NCBI GenBank assembly: GCA_900758495.1
Contig: CAAERO010000032.1
Location: 1-50,157 of the forward strand
From: Bacilli bacterium
Lineage (GTDB): Bacteria; Bacillota_I; Bacilli_A; RF39; UBA660
Direction of reading: 5' to 3'
Length of the DNA stretch: 50,157 nucleotides
Under the pieces are notes generated by a model. That model had not been told where the DNA came from. It searched no databases and saw only the letters and a program-made list of their open reading frames with translations. Positions 16,633 to 23,823 of this stretch are shown here, piece by piece. Numbering within the stretch: the first letter of the stretch is position 1; every line of letters starts with the position of its first letter. Position numbers and translations under genes: made by a program.

Positions 16633-17082
16633 TCATTTTAAAACATCAATATTGTAAAAAAGAGCTACTTTTATAAAGCAACTCTTCTTCCTTTTATATA
16701 TGTTTGATTTATCTAGCGATAACTTTTCAGCTAGTTCTTCATCTGTATGACTAGATAAAATTGATAAATTAAAAATCATCTTTTCATCATCTGTTAAATA
16801 CATTCTTAGTTTTCTAAAATTTTTACTAATTTCTTCAATATATTCTTTGTATTCAATTATCTTAATAGCACTCGCTGATGTTTTATCAGTTACTTTGGAA
16901 GAATAAATCCCCAAATTGTCATTTGATAAAGAACTACTACATGTATTTAATAATAAATTTATATTATTAGAATACAAACGATACTTTGAAAAATATTCTA
17001 AAACATTTTCCTTTGTTTTTTGATAATCAAAAGCATTAATAATTTCTGATTGATAAAGTTTTGGTTTACTAACTCTTGGCAT
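16633..17082 (-). CDS. ArpU/sigma-like transcription regulator, copy A
   Basis: The 149-residue protein is mainly helical and ends in a region-4-like helix-turn-helix: DDEKMIFNLSILSSHTDEELAEKLSLDKSNIYKRKKSC. This is the layout of ArpU/RinA-type late regulators and sigma-like proteins of phages and conjugative elements. A paralogue lies at 17393-17869 and ends similarly (KKSCxxKVAL). It stands first before the surface and mating genes, behind a leader terminator (17112-17140), so it probably controls the downstream operon. Confidence 0.6.
   Translation of the reverse strand: MPRVSKPKLYQSEIINAFDYQKTKENVLEYFSKYRLYSNNINLLLNTCSSSLSNDNLGIYSSKVTDKTSASAIKIIEYKEYIEEISKNFRKLRMYLTDDEKMIFNLSILSSHTDEELAEKLSLDKSNIYKRKKSCFIKVALFYNIDVLK
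16655..16690 (-). terminator. Terminator-like hairpin inside a coding region
   Basis: On the minus strand AAGAGTTGCTT pairs with AAGTAGCTCTT (11 bp, two G-U pairs) and is followed by TTTTT. It lies inside the last 20 codons of the ArpU-like gene. Ribosomes reading that gene would block the hairpin, so it would act only on poorly translated transcripts. Confidence 0.45.
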
Positions 17083-17111
17083 AAATATCTACTCTCCTTA
17101 ATTTAATGAAC

Positions 17112-17140
17112 AAAAAAAGAACAAAACCAAATTTGCTCTT
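17112..17140 (-). terminator. Leader terminator before the ArpU-like gene
   Basis: On the minus strand AAGAGCAAA (17132-17140) pairs with TTTTGTTCTT (17117-17126), with one G-U and a 5-base loop, then T-run (17112-17116). It lies about 30 bases upstream of the ATG at 17082, where it would end transcripts before the gene unless prevented. This is the layout of an attenuator. Confidence 0.55.
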
Positions 17141-17203
17141 CAAAAGTATTTACCCATTTAATTGAAATAAGTAACCATCTCTCTAAACTTATCCCACTTT
17201 ACT

Positions 17204-17284
17204 ACATTTTAGCACTTGACAACCGTAATGTCAGTAGCATCTTTTCTTGCCTTTTTTCACTTAATTTTAGTTGTGCTAAAATGT
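17204..17284. repeat. 12-bp perfect inverted repeat, likely operator pair
   Basis: ACATTTTAGCAC (17204-17215) and GTGCTAAAATGT (17273-17284) are perfect inverted copies 57 bases apart in the gap ahead of the ArpU-like gene. The spacing suits a dimeric regulator looping DNA, or two facing promoters. The binding protein is unknown; one of the ArpU-like or ribbon-helix-helix proteins is a candidate. Confidence 0.5.
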
Positions 17285-17382
17285 CATAAAATCCTTTATA
17301 TATGCGACTTTTCAAGGAAAATAAATTAACTAATAAAATGTTATTTTTATTTTTTGCCAATTTTTTTATTAGTAAAAATCAT

Positions 17383-17415
17383 AAAAAAACAACTAGCTAG
17401 CTAGACTAATTGTTG
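17383..17415 (-). terminator. Intrinsic terminator at the end of ArpU-like copy B
   Basis: On the minus strand the CAACAATTAG...CTAG arm pairs with CTAG..CTAGTTGTT, followed by a run of T. The hairpin includes the last codons of the gene at 17393-17869, so transcripts from its promoter should mostly end here, before the conjugation leader. Confidence 0.55.
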
Positions 17416-17869
17416 AAGTAACTATATTTTTTTCATAGCCATCTACTAATTCAAAACACAAAGCAACTTTTAAATAACAACTCTTCTTTATTCGATAGTA
17501 TGTTTTGTCGGTTTTACAAATCCTATCCTTTACTACTTTATCAGATAATCTATTTATAATGCAGTCATTATAAATTCTTTTCTCATCATCTGTAAATTCT
17601 TCTAACATCAATTCAACTTTTCTATCAAACAAATTTATAAATTCATCTATTTCTTGTTTTAATTTAAAAGTTTGTTCTGTTGGATCGGACTTCTTGTGGT
17701 AACTCAAATCTTCTTCTCTGAATAACAAGGATTTCTTTAATGCACTATCATAAATGTTTCTTGATAAAAACCTCTTGTAATTATAATCATCATATAAATC
17801 ATGAACTAATCTGACAAGAAACCTAGTATTATAATTTTTAAGATATACATTTTTTAATAATGCTCTCAT
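17393..17869 (-). CDS. ArpU/sigma-like transcription regulator, copy B
   Basis: The 158-residue protein is a diverged paralogue of the one at 16633-17082. Its middle contains FTDDEKRIYNDCII followed by the C-terminal YRIKKSCYLKVALCFEL, matching the other copy's TDDEKMIFN and YKRKKSCFIKVALF. The N-terminus is basic and may bind DNA. A promoter with a LysR-type site just upstream of its -35 box (18008-18078) drives it, which ties it to the LysR gene at 21049. A role as an intermediate regulator of transfer is inference. Confidence 0.55.
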   Translation of the reverse strand: MRALLKNVYLKNYNTRFLVRLVHDLYDDYNYKRFLSRNIYDSALKKSLLFREEDLSYHKKSDPTEQTFKLKQEIDEFINLFDRKVELMLEEFTDDEKRIYNDCIINRLSDKVVKDRICKTDKTYYRIKKSCYLKVALCFELVDGYEKNIVTSTISLAS

Positions 17870-18007
17870 AATATGAATTTACCTCCCATCTAAAAGAAAT
17901 ACTGCTTTGAGTTCTAGTAATATCTTCTAAACTACCGCAAATAAATTCAAATGTAACACATCACCAAAACCCCTTAATTTACATAATAATGTAATTAATT
18001 GCCTCCT

Positions 18008-18035
18008 ATCTTACATTATTTTCCTAAAAAGTCAA
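18008..18035 (-). promoter_or_regulatory. Promoter for ArpU-like copy B
   Basis: On the minus strand the -35 is TTGACT (18030-18035), the spacer 16 bases, and the -10 TAAGAT (18008-18013). It sits 7 bases downstream of the LysR-type palindrome. The leader to the gene at 17869 is long, about 130 bases. Confidence 0.55.
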
Positions 18036-18042
18036 GACTTTT

Positions 18043-18078
18043 GTTGCATTTTTGCATTTGCATTTGCAAATTTGCAAC
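18043..18078. promoter_or_regulatory. LysR-type palindromic site (site 3)
   Basis: GTTGCATTTTTGCAT (18043-18057) begins a 36-base near-palindrome ending TTTGCAAC (18071-18078). The same 15-base word occurs upstream of the LysR gene (21997-22011), and both stand 7-8 bases from a TTGAC -35 box in the same orientation. Binding by the LysR protein is inferred. Confidence 0.5.
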
Positions 18079-18087
18079 TGAATGGGT

Positions 18088-18124
18088 AAAAAAATAGAGC
18101 TTTCTTTTTAAAGTTCGCCCTATT
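18088..18124 (-). terminator. Terminator of the radical-SAM / MazG-NUDIX operon
   Basis: On the minus strand AATAGGGC (18117-18124) pairs with GCTCTATT (18093-18100), one G-U, followed by T residues. It lies about 115 bases after the stop at 18239, so the transcript ends before the ArpU-like promoter. Confidence 0.5.
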
Positions 18125-18194
18125 TATAACAATTGTATCAGAAAGTTATGGTATTTGTTATAGACAAAAAACTGGTATTTTTTATGTCGTTTTA

Positions 18195-18230
18195 CTGGTA
18201 ATAATACTGGTGTTTATTCTGGTAGTAATA
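18195..18230. repeat. Three 12-base direct repeats
   Basis: CTGGTAATAATA, CTGGTGTTTATT and CTGGTAGTAATA follow one another exactly at a 12-base period, and another CTGGT occurs at 18172. They start right after the stop of the MazG/NUDIX gene. Such iterons can bind an excision or replication protein, but could also be chance in AT-rich DNA. Confidence 0.35.
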
Positions 18231-18238
18231 CTAATACC

Positions 18239-19786
18239 TTATCCAAAAATACGCTTGAAAACACTGACTTTTTCGCTACTATCAAATTTATCATAATAGC
18301 AAGTATTTATTATATCTTCGCTAGTATTTTTTTCTATCAAATCAGATAGCTTATCAAAATACTTATTAGCAGCACTGTTTGTTTTAAATTTTTTCAATAA
18401 CATTTGTGGTATTGGTTTATCCTTATATACAATTAAAATGTACACTAAAAATTCATTGTAATTTACATTAGGTTGTACTTTCATCACAGAATAATGAACA
18501 AAATCTTTTTCAAAATCTTTTGCATTAACGACCTTACCATCATCAAAATAAAATGATTCTGGTTGTTTTCTTTTTTCACTTGATATTAATTTATATAATT
18601 TTTTTAGTTTTTTATCCATTAATCTTTCTCCATCCTCTTTATCTAATTTATTTAATAAAGAAATGTATAAGCCATTATTTATAAATGCTTTGTCTAAATC
18701 GCTATAACAAATGTTTGTTATTCCACCATTATCATATCTTGCTTTTACCTTTGTAATTTTCTTATTAATTAATTTTATTAAATCATTTTTATCTACTTCA
18801 ACAAAACTTAATACTTCATTTTTATCAAAATCTTTAAAGTCAGTTACATTTTTATCAATATCTACTGAATAATAGTATTGGAATTCTTTTATCTTGTAAT
18901 CACTTTTAATCGTTTTATTACATCTTCTATACTCGATAAATCTTAAATCTTTAGAATCAATATCTAATCCAGTTTCCTCTTTTATTTCTCTTACACCATC
19001 TGTAGGAGTTTCTCCTGTAATTAAATGTCCCCCAACAGTGATTTCCAATAAAGCCTTTTTATGAATTCCATTATGGTTTGGATTTTTTACTTGCATAAAT
19101 ACTTTATTGGTTTTACTGTTAAAAATTAAACATCCAAATACACGGTGCCAATATCCCAATCTATGAGCTTCATTCTTTTCACAGTAGCCAAGATAATCTT
19201 CGTTTTCATCATAAATATCAATATATTCTTGTCTATTTACTTCACCTTTTCTAAATCTTTCTAAAAAACCATTAGCATCTTCACACATCAAACTAAATTC
19301 TTTAATCAAATTCAATTTATGCTTTTTACCAATATTGTAAGTTATAATAAATAGTTTAAATATTCTATCTTTTATAAAGTCATAACTTGTTTCAAAACCT
19401 ACTCTATTCTTTTTAAATCTTGCACTATTATTTTCCATAATAACTTCTGCAAGTTGTCCCATTAGAATAGATAAGCCATTTACATTGCTAGATTTATAAT
19501 CTTTCAAATTTTGAATTTCATGCATATCAATATTCATAATTCTAGCAAGATTAATCAATTGTAATAAAACATCTGCAAGTTCATCACCGAGATTATTTAT
19601 AATTCTTTTATTTTCCTTTACTTCATCATCTTGATCCAATACTGTATAAACATGTCCTACTTGCACTAACAATTCCTGTACATAATCACTAGCTTCCCAT
19701 TTTTTTGATTTAGTAATGTCAAAATCACTTACAAGTTTTAAAGCATTATCATAATGAGTATCAAGAAATTTTAATATATCTTTCAT
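18239..19786 (-). CDS. MazG-like / NUDIX fusion protein
   Basis: The N-terminus (about residues 1-90) is MazG-like, with the acidic GDELADVLLQL helix (E69, D72); the first acidic motif reads ELLVQ and is incomplete. A NUDIX domain follows (about 200-350), with box GHLITGETPTDGVREIKEETGL in the spacing of the IDI/YfcD-like branch. The last 130 residues are unknown. MazG and NUDIX enzymes hydrolyse nucleoside triphosphates or phosphate-linked derivatives, so this looks like a nucleotide-sanitising or modifying enzyme. It starts at TAATG, overlapping the radical-SAM stop, which implies a joint pathway. Confidence 0.75.
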   Translation of the reverse strand: MKDILKFLDTHYDNALKLVSDFDITKSKKWEASDYVQELLVQVGHVYTVLDQDDEVKENKRIINNLGDELADVLLQLINLARIMNIDMHEIQNLKDYKSSNVNGLSILMGQLAEVIMENNSARFKKNRVGFETSYDFIKDRIFKLFIITYNIGKKHKLNLIKEFSLMCEDANGFLERFRKGEVNRQEYIDIYDENEDYLGYCEKNEAHRLGYWHRVFGCLIFNSKTNKVFMQVKNPNHNGIHKKALLEITVGGHLITGETPTDGVREIKEETGLDIDSKDLRFIEYRRCNKTIKSDYKIKEFQYYYSVDIDKNVTDFKDFDKNEVLSFVEVDKNDLIKLINKKITKVKARYDNGGITNICYSDLDKAFINNGLYISLLNKLDKEDGERLMDKKLKKLYKLISSEKRKQPESFYFDDGKVVNAKDFEKDFVHYSVMKVQPNVNYNEFLVYILIVYKDKPIPQMLLKKFKTNSAANKYFDKLSDLIEKNTSEDIINTCYYDKFDSSEKVSVFKRIFG

Positions 19787-20910
19787 TATTTCTCACCAAC
19801 CTTTAACACTAATGGTCTAGCCCCATTTAAAGTTGAATTGTAAGTAGTTTTTACTATATTATTAGTAGAAATGTATACCTTAACCCCTAATTTATACGAT
19901 AAGTAAGAAGCATCACTTATCTTCAAATCTATATTCTTTAGTTCTAAACTACCATATTCATCAAATATATATTCAACATTAGTAATATCAAAATCTAATT
20001 TTTCTAATAATCTTTTACATCTAGATATTATAAGTTCTCTATTTAATTGTTGATGTGCCAAACGACATCTTTCTCTTTGTTCTTTACTACAATGATTGTA
20101 ATTTTGACATTCAAAACTGCCATAGTATTGGGTTGATGGTCTTTTAAGTTTTGTATTTAAGCCACAAGTATTTGTTTGGAATATTTGTTGTTTATGAGAG
20201 TAATTATCATTAAAATAATTCCAAGCATTTTCAGGCCATACACAGTTAGCCTTTAAACACTTATCTTTATTCTTCTTAACTTCATCCCAACATTCTATTT
20301 TATCAATAAAAGTTTCAATTAAAGCTAATCCTGTCGTTACTGATATATCAGTATATTGATTAACATAGTTAAGAATTTCTGTAATTTTTTTTGAATCTGA
20401 ATTTTGTGGTAAAAATGGTCTATAATAATGAATTACATCTATTCCATTTTCACTCAACCTTTTAAAATTATCTCTTAAAATATCCTCACTTATTCGTGGC
20501 TCTATTTCTTTTCCTAGTCCCGAATAACTAATATAGAACACTATATTTTGATTATTTTCTTTTATTTTTTTAGCACGAGTTATCATTTCTTCTGGAATTT
20601 TACATTTTGTTATAATTATTAAGTCATTTTTAATATTATGTTTTTCAATTTCATCTAATAATTCCAATAAATACTTAAAATTTTTAGGATTTACAAAAAC
20701 ATCAGTATTTGGTAGTAAACATAATGGAATATCTTTATCATAATATTTATAATCTAATAGTGTTTCTACTGCCTCTTTCGGGGTTGCTAATTGTTTTGGA
20801 AAACAATTATTATCACCTGTTGCTTGTAATAAACAATATTTGCATCCATTTGGACAACCAAGAATTGAATTGATGGCTAACCAACTGGAGTGCATTTCTA
20901 CAACTGCCAT
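19786..20910 (-). CDS. Radical SAM enzyme with extra cysteines
   Basis: The radical-SAM [4Fe-4S] motif CPNGCKYC (C19, C23, C26) stands at the N-terminus, followed by TIM-barrel features (PNTDVFVNP, LIIITKCKIPEEM). The second half carries further cysteines (KANCVWPENAW, NTCGLNT, FECQNYNHC, RERCRL) that could hold an auxiliary cluster. The fold is loosely like the spore-photoproduct-lyase type; the substrate is not evident. It is translationally coupled to a MazG/NUDIX fusion, which suggests nucleotide or nucleic-acid chemistry. RBS AGGAGG precedes the ATG. Confidence 0.82.
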   Translation of the reverse strand: MAVVEMHSSWLAINSILGCPNGCKYCLLQATGDNNCFPKQLATPKEAVETLLDYKYYDKDIPLCLLPNTDVFVNPKNFKYLLELLDEIEKHNIKNDLIIITKCKIPEEMITRAKKIKENNQNIVFYISYSGLGKEIEPRISEDILRDNFKRLSENGIDVIHYYRPFLPQNSDSKKITEILNYVNQYTDISVTTGLALIETFIDKIECWDEVKKNKDKCLKANCVWPENAWNYFNDNYSHKQQIFQTNTCGLNTKLKRPSTQYYGSFECQNYNHCSKEQRERCRLAHQQLNRELIISRCKRLLEKLDFDITNVEYIFDEYGSLELKNIDLKISDASYLSYKLGVKVYISTNNIVKTTYNSTLNGARPLVLKVGEK

Positions 20911-20984
20911 AAAATTCCTCCTTTTGTGCCAACTATACTAACACATAATTTTAAAAATAGTATCGGTCAATTTTACAACAGTAA

Positions 20985-20999
20985 ATGCAAAAACGCAAC
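20985..20999 (-). promoter_or_regulatory. LysR-type site upstream of the radical-SAM operon (site 2)
   Basis: Read on the minus strand it is GTTGCGTTTTTGCAT, one base different from the words at sites 1 and 3. A TTGACC -35-like box lies at 20965-20970 and a degenerate second half (GTTGTAAAATTG) lies between. The -10 is weak, consistent with need for an activator. Confidence 0.5.
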
Positions 21000-21031
21000 A
21001 AAGCCTAGCATCATTAAAGACACTAGGCTTT
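21000..21031. terminator. Terminator after the LysR gene
   Basis: AAAGCCTAG (21000-21008) and CTAGGCTTT (21023-21031) form a 9-bp perfect stem with a 14-base loop. On the minus strand, downstream of the LysR stop at 21049, it is followed by GTTGCGTTTTT. It abuts the LysR-type site. Confidence 0.65.
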
Positions 21032-21048
21032 GAATTATTTATCATTTA

Positions 21049-21933
21049 TTATTTGTATTTATCAATATTATTTTTAAATTGATTTAAAAATTCTCTTGAA
21101 GATGGTGATAAATTTTCTGAAACATAAGAAATATTAATATTTTTTTGCAAATCGATATTTAAATATTTTAAATCATCTTTAGTTTCCATCTCTTTTGGTA
21201 CTAATGCTACTCCTAAACCTTTCAAAGCAAAATCAATAGATGAGTTATAATTAGAAGTTTCAATTGATAAGTTTTTGCTTATATTATTCTTATCAAGTAA
21301 TTTTTCAAATAAAATTCTCTCTTCATTGTTTCTAACTGGAAGTATTAATGGAGCATTTTCTAAATCATTTAAATTATCAAGTTTATATTTTTTATCACTG
21401 TAACCTAACACAAAATTTTCTTCATAAATTTTTGAACTAACAATCCCGTTTGATCTTTGAAAATCAATACTTTCATCAATAACAAAATCAATATTGTAAT
21501 GAATTAATTTTTCATATAGTTCCTTTGATGGAAGGTTAATAATTTTAAAAGAAGTAGCTGGATAGAATTTTTTAAAAGCTTCAATTTTACTATTCAATAT
21601 ATTAGATTCTAGATTAGATGATATACCTATTGATATTTTACCAGCATTTAAATCTTTACTTTGTCTAAAACTTTTTTCTGTTAAAAAAATTAAATTATAA
21701 GCTTTCTCAAATCCATCAAATAATAATTTTCCGTCTTCCGTTAGTTCAATATAATTTTTAGAATTCTTTTTAATTAATTTTGTACCCATCAAACCTTCTA
21801 AAGCTTTGATATGTCTTGAAACGTTAGATTTATCTATTTTTAATTTAGATGAAGCATCAGATAAATCCTTAGATTGTCCAACAATTACAAATGTTCTTAT
21901 TAAATCCAAATTCATTGACTGAGTATTTAACAT
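21049..21933 (-). CDS. LysR-family transcription regulator
   Basis: The N-terminal winged HTH (about residues 7-66: LDLIRTFVIVGQSKDLSDAS, IDKSNVSRHIKALEGLMG) is typical LysR, and the C-terminal effector domain (about 95-290) follows the periplasmic-binding-like pattern (GKISIGISSNLES). At 294 residues it is full length. The start at 21933 has a GGGGG site. A strong promoter (21960-21988) and a 45-base palindrome lie just upstream, as in autoregulated LysR genes. Related sites stand before the radical-SAM operon and the ArpU-like gene. The inducer is unknown. Confidence 0.9.
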   Translation of the reverse strand: MLNTQSMNLDLIRTFVIVGQSKDLSDASSKLKIDKSNVSRHIKALEGLMGTKLIKKNSKNYIELTEDGKLLFDGFEKAYNLIFLTEKSFRQSKDLNAGKISIGISSNLESNILNSKIEAFKKFYPATSFKIINLPSKELYEKLIHYNIDFVIDESIDFQRSNGIVSSKIYEENFVLGYSDKKYKLDNLNDLENAPLILPVRNNEERILFEKLLDKNNISKNLSIETSNYNSSIDFALKGLGVALVPKEMETKDDLKYLNIDLQKNINISYVSENLSPSSREFLNQFKNNIDKYK

Positions 21934-21959
21934 ATTAAATCCCCCTTTTGATGGCTTAT

Positions 21960-21988
21960 ATACTATCTTAAAAAGGCATATTTGTCAA
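21960..21988 (-). promoter_or_regulatory. Promoter of the LysR gene
   Basis: On the minus strand the -35 is TTGACA (21983-21988), the spacer 17 bases and the -10 TAGTAT (21960-21965). The -35 lies 8 bases from the operator palindrome. Confidence 0.65.
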
Positions 21989-21996
21989 TCATTTTA

Positions 21997-22041
21997 GTTG
22001 CATTTTTGCATTTTTTAGCATTTTTTATGCAATTTTGCAAC
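21997..22041. promoter_or_regulatory. LysR-type palindromic site (site 1)
   Basis: GTTGCATTTTTGCAT (21997-22011) and ATGCAATTTTGCAAC (22027-22041) face each other across 15 bases with one mismatch. It sits directly upstream of the LysR -35, the usual place for an autoregulatory recognition site. Confidence 0.6.
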
Positions 22042-22118
22042 CCGGCAGTTGGCTATAATACTTAATTTTTATCATTCTAACCCGCAAAAATGACTATCAC
22101 AAAGGATAATCATATTTA

Positions 22119-22637
22119 CTATAAATTTCTAATTGTTACAGGTAAAATATCTTTTTTTGTTTCATTGTCCGCTTTATATTCAATTTCAAAATACCAATCT
22201 TTAATATGATTTACTTTATCTTTTGTAAATAATTCATTATAGCCAATATTTTCTGTTAGGCGTTTAGAGTTTAAATCATCTGATGAAACTATCAGCTCAT
22301 CATTATATTTTAAACTAACAATTGCAATATCATCTGTTTTAATTGATGAATCTTTTACTACTACCTTGCCAGTATTTAGATAATATTTATTACTAGCTTT
22401 TATAAAAACTGAATTACTAAAATCAAATTTTTCTCCATTAGCATTTAATAAATAAACAAAGCTCCTATGTTTGTAAGAATAAAAGCCAAATGCTATTAAT
22501 GCTATTAAAAGAATTGCTATTATACTACCGCCAATTAAAAATACTCTTTTTTCTCTCTTTTGGCAATATGTTAATACATCAGTTATTGAATTCATATTAA
22601 CAGATTCTTTTTTTAATAGCTGTTTTTTCTTAAACAT
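22119..22637 (-). CDS. Unknown membrane-anchored extracytoplasmic protein
   Basis: I use the ATG at 22637, with AAAGGAGAT just before it. The 172-residue product has a basic cytoplasmic N-terminus (MFKKKQLLKKESV), one span at about residues 34-54 and an extracytoplasmic beta-rich domain (LLNANGEKFDFSNSVFI, DIAIVSLKYNDELIVSS). No lipobox. It is not a recognised family. It stands alone between the LysR gene and another unknown. Confidence 0.55.
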   Translation of the reverse strand: MFKKKQLLKKESVNMNSITDVLTYCQKREKRVFLIGGSIIAILLIALIAFGFYSYKHRSFVYLLNANGEKFDFSNSVFIKASNKYYLNTGKVVVKDSSIKTDDIAIVSLKYNDELIVSSDDLNSKRLTENIGYNELFTKDKVNHIKDWYFEIEYKADNETKKDILPVTIRNL

Positions 22638-22704
22638 TTTATCTCCTTTCCACATTTTTATCCCTATTAATTTTTAAAATCTTAAATTAATAGTTATTTT
22701 TATC

Positions 22705-22729
22705 AAAAAGAACACATAAATAGTGCTCT
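22705..22729 (-). terminator. Intrinsic terminator
   Basis: On the minus strand AGAGCAC (22723-22729) pairs with GTGTTCT (22709-22715), one G-U, then a run of T. It follows the gene ending at 22786 and separates it from the next one. Confidence 0.55.
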
Positions 22730-22785
22730 CATAAAAAAGGCAAGTTTTGGGGTACTACTAATTACTACTATATTACTACATTTTA

Positions 22786-23337
22786 TTATAATTCAATAGT
22801 TTTGTACTTCCATTTATCTTTTGAGAAATTTTTGATTTCCTTACTATAATCTTTATTTTTTAATAAGTAACAAAAACTAGCCAAATATAAATAAATATAT
22901 AAAATTTCTAAATGAATACTATCATTAGAAACACTATTATGAATACTATAGTCTATTATATTATTAACACTTATTGGCAAAGTTAGTTTTCTGTTATTGC
23001 GACCTATTGCTTTTAAAACTAAATCAGAAGCAACATTAACACTATCGTTAATTTCATCCATTTTTTCATCTTCGGTAAAAAATTCAAATATATCATCAAT
23101 ATCTCTTTGCATAATAATATATTGTACATACTCAAATTTTGTTGATTGAATAATTTTTAAATATTTATTAATTCCACATTCCAAAATCTCATTTTGCTTA
23201 TCTATGGATAAATCCTTTAAATTACTCATAACATTTGCAATATCATACTTATAAACAATGGTTGTGATTGTTTTTAAATCACTATTAATATTTTTTTCAA
23301 TAATACTAGTATAATCTTCTATGCTTTGCTCTTTCAT
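22786..23337 (-). CDS. Unknown helical cytoplasmic protein
   Basis: The 183-residue protein is mostly alpha-helical and acidic, without membrane spans or metal motifs. The ATG at 23337 follows AAAGAGG. It is divergent from the XRE gene at 23496, so the 160-base gap between them is a shared control region. No family recognised; it could be an effector or antirepressor-like partner of the XRE regulators. Confidence 0.5.
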   Translation of the reverse strand: MKEQSIEDYTSIIEKNINSDLKTITTIVYKYDIANVMSNLKDLSIDKQNEILECGINKYLKIIQSTKFEYVQYIIMQRDIDDIFEFFTEDEKMDEINDSVNVASDLVLKAIGRNNRKLTLPISVNNIIDYSIHNSVSNDSIHLEILYIYLYLASFCYLLKNKDYSKEIKNFSKDKWKYKTIEL

Positions 23338-23495
23338 TATTTAACCTCTTTCCTTAAATAAACTTACCTTTTTAGCACATAAAATTCCAATTATTTACAT
23401 ATATTAAAGTTATAACTTACTACAGAGTGGTAATGGTATAAAAAATTTAAACTTATTACAATAATAATATGTTATTTATGTAGGGATGTGATAAT

Positions 23496-23762
23496 ATCAA
23501 ACCAAAAAAGAACGCAAGAAGCATTTTAGCAAATAATATTGTTTTTTTCAGATTAGAAAATGGTTGGTCTCAAGAGGATTTTGCAGATAAACTTGATACA
23601 ACTGTTACATATATTTCCAGTCTAGAAAATGCTAAAAGAAATTCTCGAATTGATTATGTAGAACACATTGCTGATGTTTTAGGTATTGAAATGTATCAAC
23701 TTTTCAAGCCAAGAAAGAAAATTGATAACAATAGAATCCCTAGACGCCCTAAGAATATGTAA
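23496..23762 (+). CDS. XRE-family regulator without a standard start codon
   Basis: The frame encodes NARSILANNIVFFRLENG, WSQEDFADKLDTTVTYISSL, a complete XRE helix-turn-helix, then a C-terminal helix ending PRRPKNM. The frame opens after TAG (23481-23483) and contains no ATG, GTG or TTG before the conserved part. AGGGATGTG ends five bases before AUC (23496), which would give a natural N-terminus. It is either AUC/AUA-initiated or has lost its start and is a pseudogene. A second XRE gene follows at 23890. Confidence 0.55.
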   Translation: MKPKKNARSILANNIVFFRLENGWSQEDFADKLDTTVTYISSLENAKRNSRIDYVEHIADVLGIEMYQLFKPRKKIDNNRIPRRPKNM

Positions 23763-23823
23763 GTATTCTTTTTTTGTGCCACTTAAATTATAACACAAAA
23801 TTGACAATTTTATCGAAATTATT

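Larger units (their letters stand above)
17083..17392. other. 310-base regulatory gap before the conjugation operon
   Basis: No gene is visible here. The gap holds the leader terminator (17112-17140), a 12-bp inverted repeat (17204-17284) with a TTGACA/TGTCA pair between its arms, and the T-tail of the terminator after the second ArpU-like gene. A promoter for the gene at 16633 must lie here or upstream; I see no clean -35/-10 pair. Confidence 0.5.
17870..18238. other. 369-base gap with promoter, operator, terminator and short repeats
   Basis: No convincing gene is present. From right to left it holds 12-base direct repeats after the MazG/NUDIX stop, that gene's terminator (18088-18124), a LysR-type palindrome (18043-18078), a TTGACT/TAAGAT promoter (18008-18035), and about 130 bases of leader to the ArpU-like gene containing AGGAGG (18002-18007 region) with no usable start behind it. 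Confidence 0.5.

Noticed and set aside
18150..18240. CRISPR array
   Set aside because: The direct repeats are only 12 bases long, contiguous and without spacers, and no cas gene is present.
18239..19786. NUDIX box with six instead of seven residues before the RE pair
   Set aside because: I first read this as a damaged active site, but the IDI/YfcD-like branch of NUDIX proteins commonly has this spacing.
19786..20910. Prokaryotic viperin (antiviral radical-SAM enzyme)
   Set aside because: The motif CPNGCKYC and the cysteine-rich second half do not match the viperin pattern as I know it, and no nucleotide kinase is adjacent.
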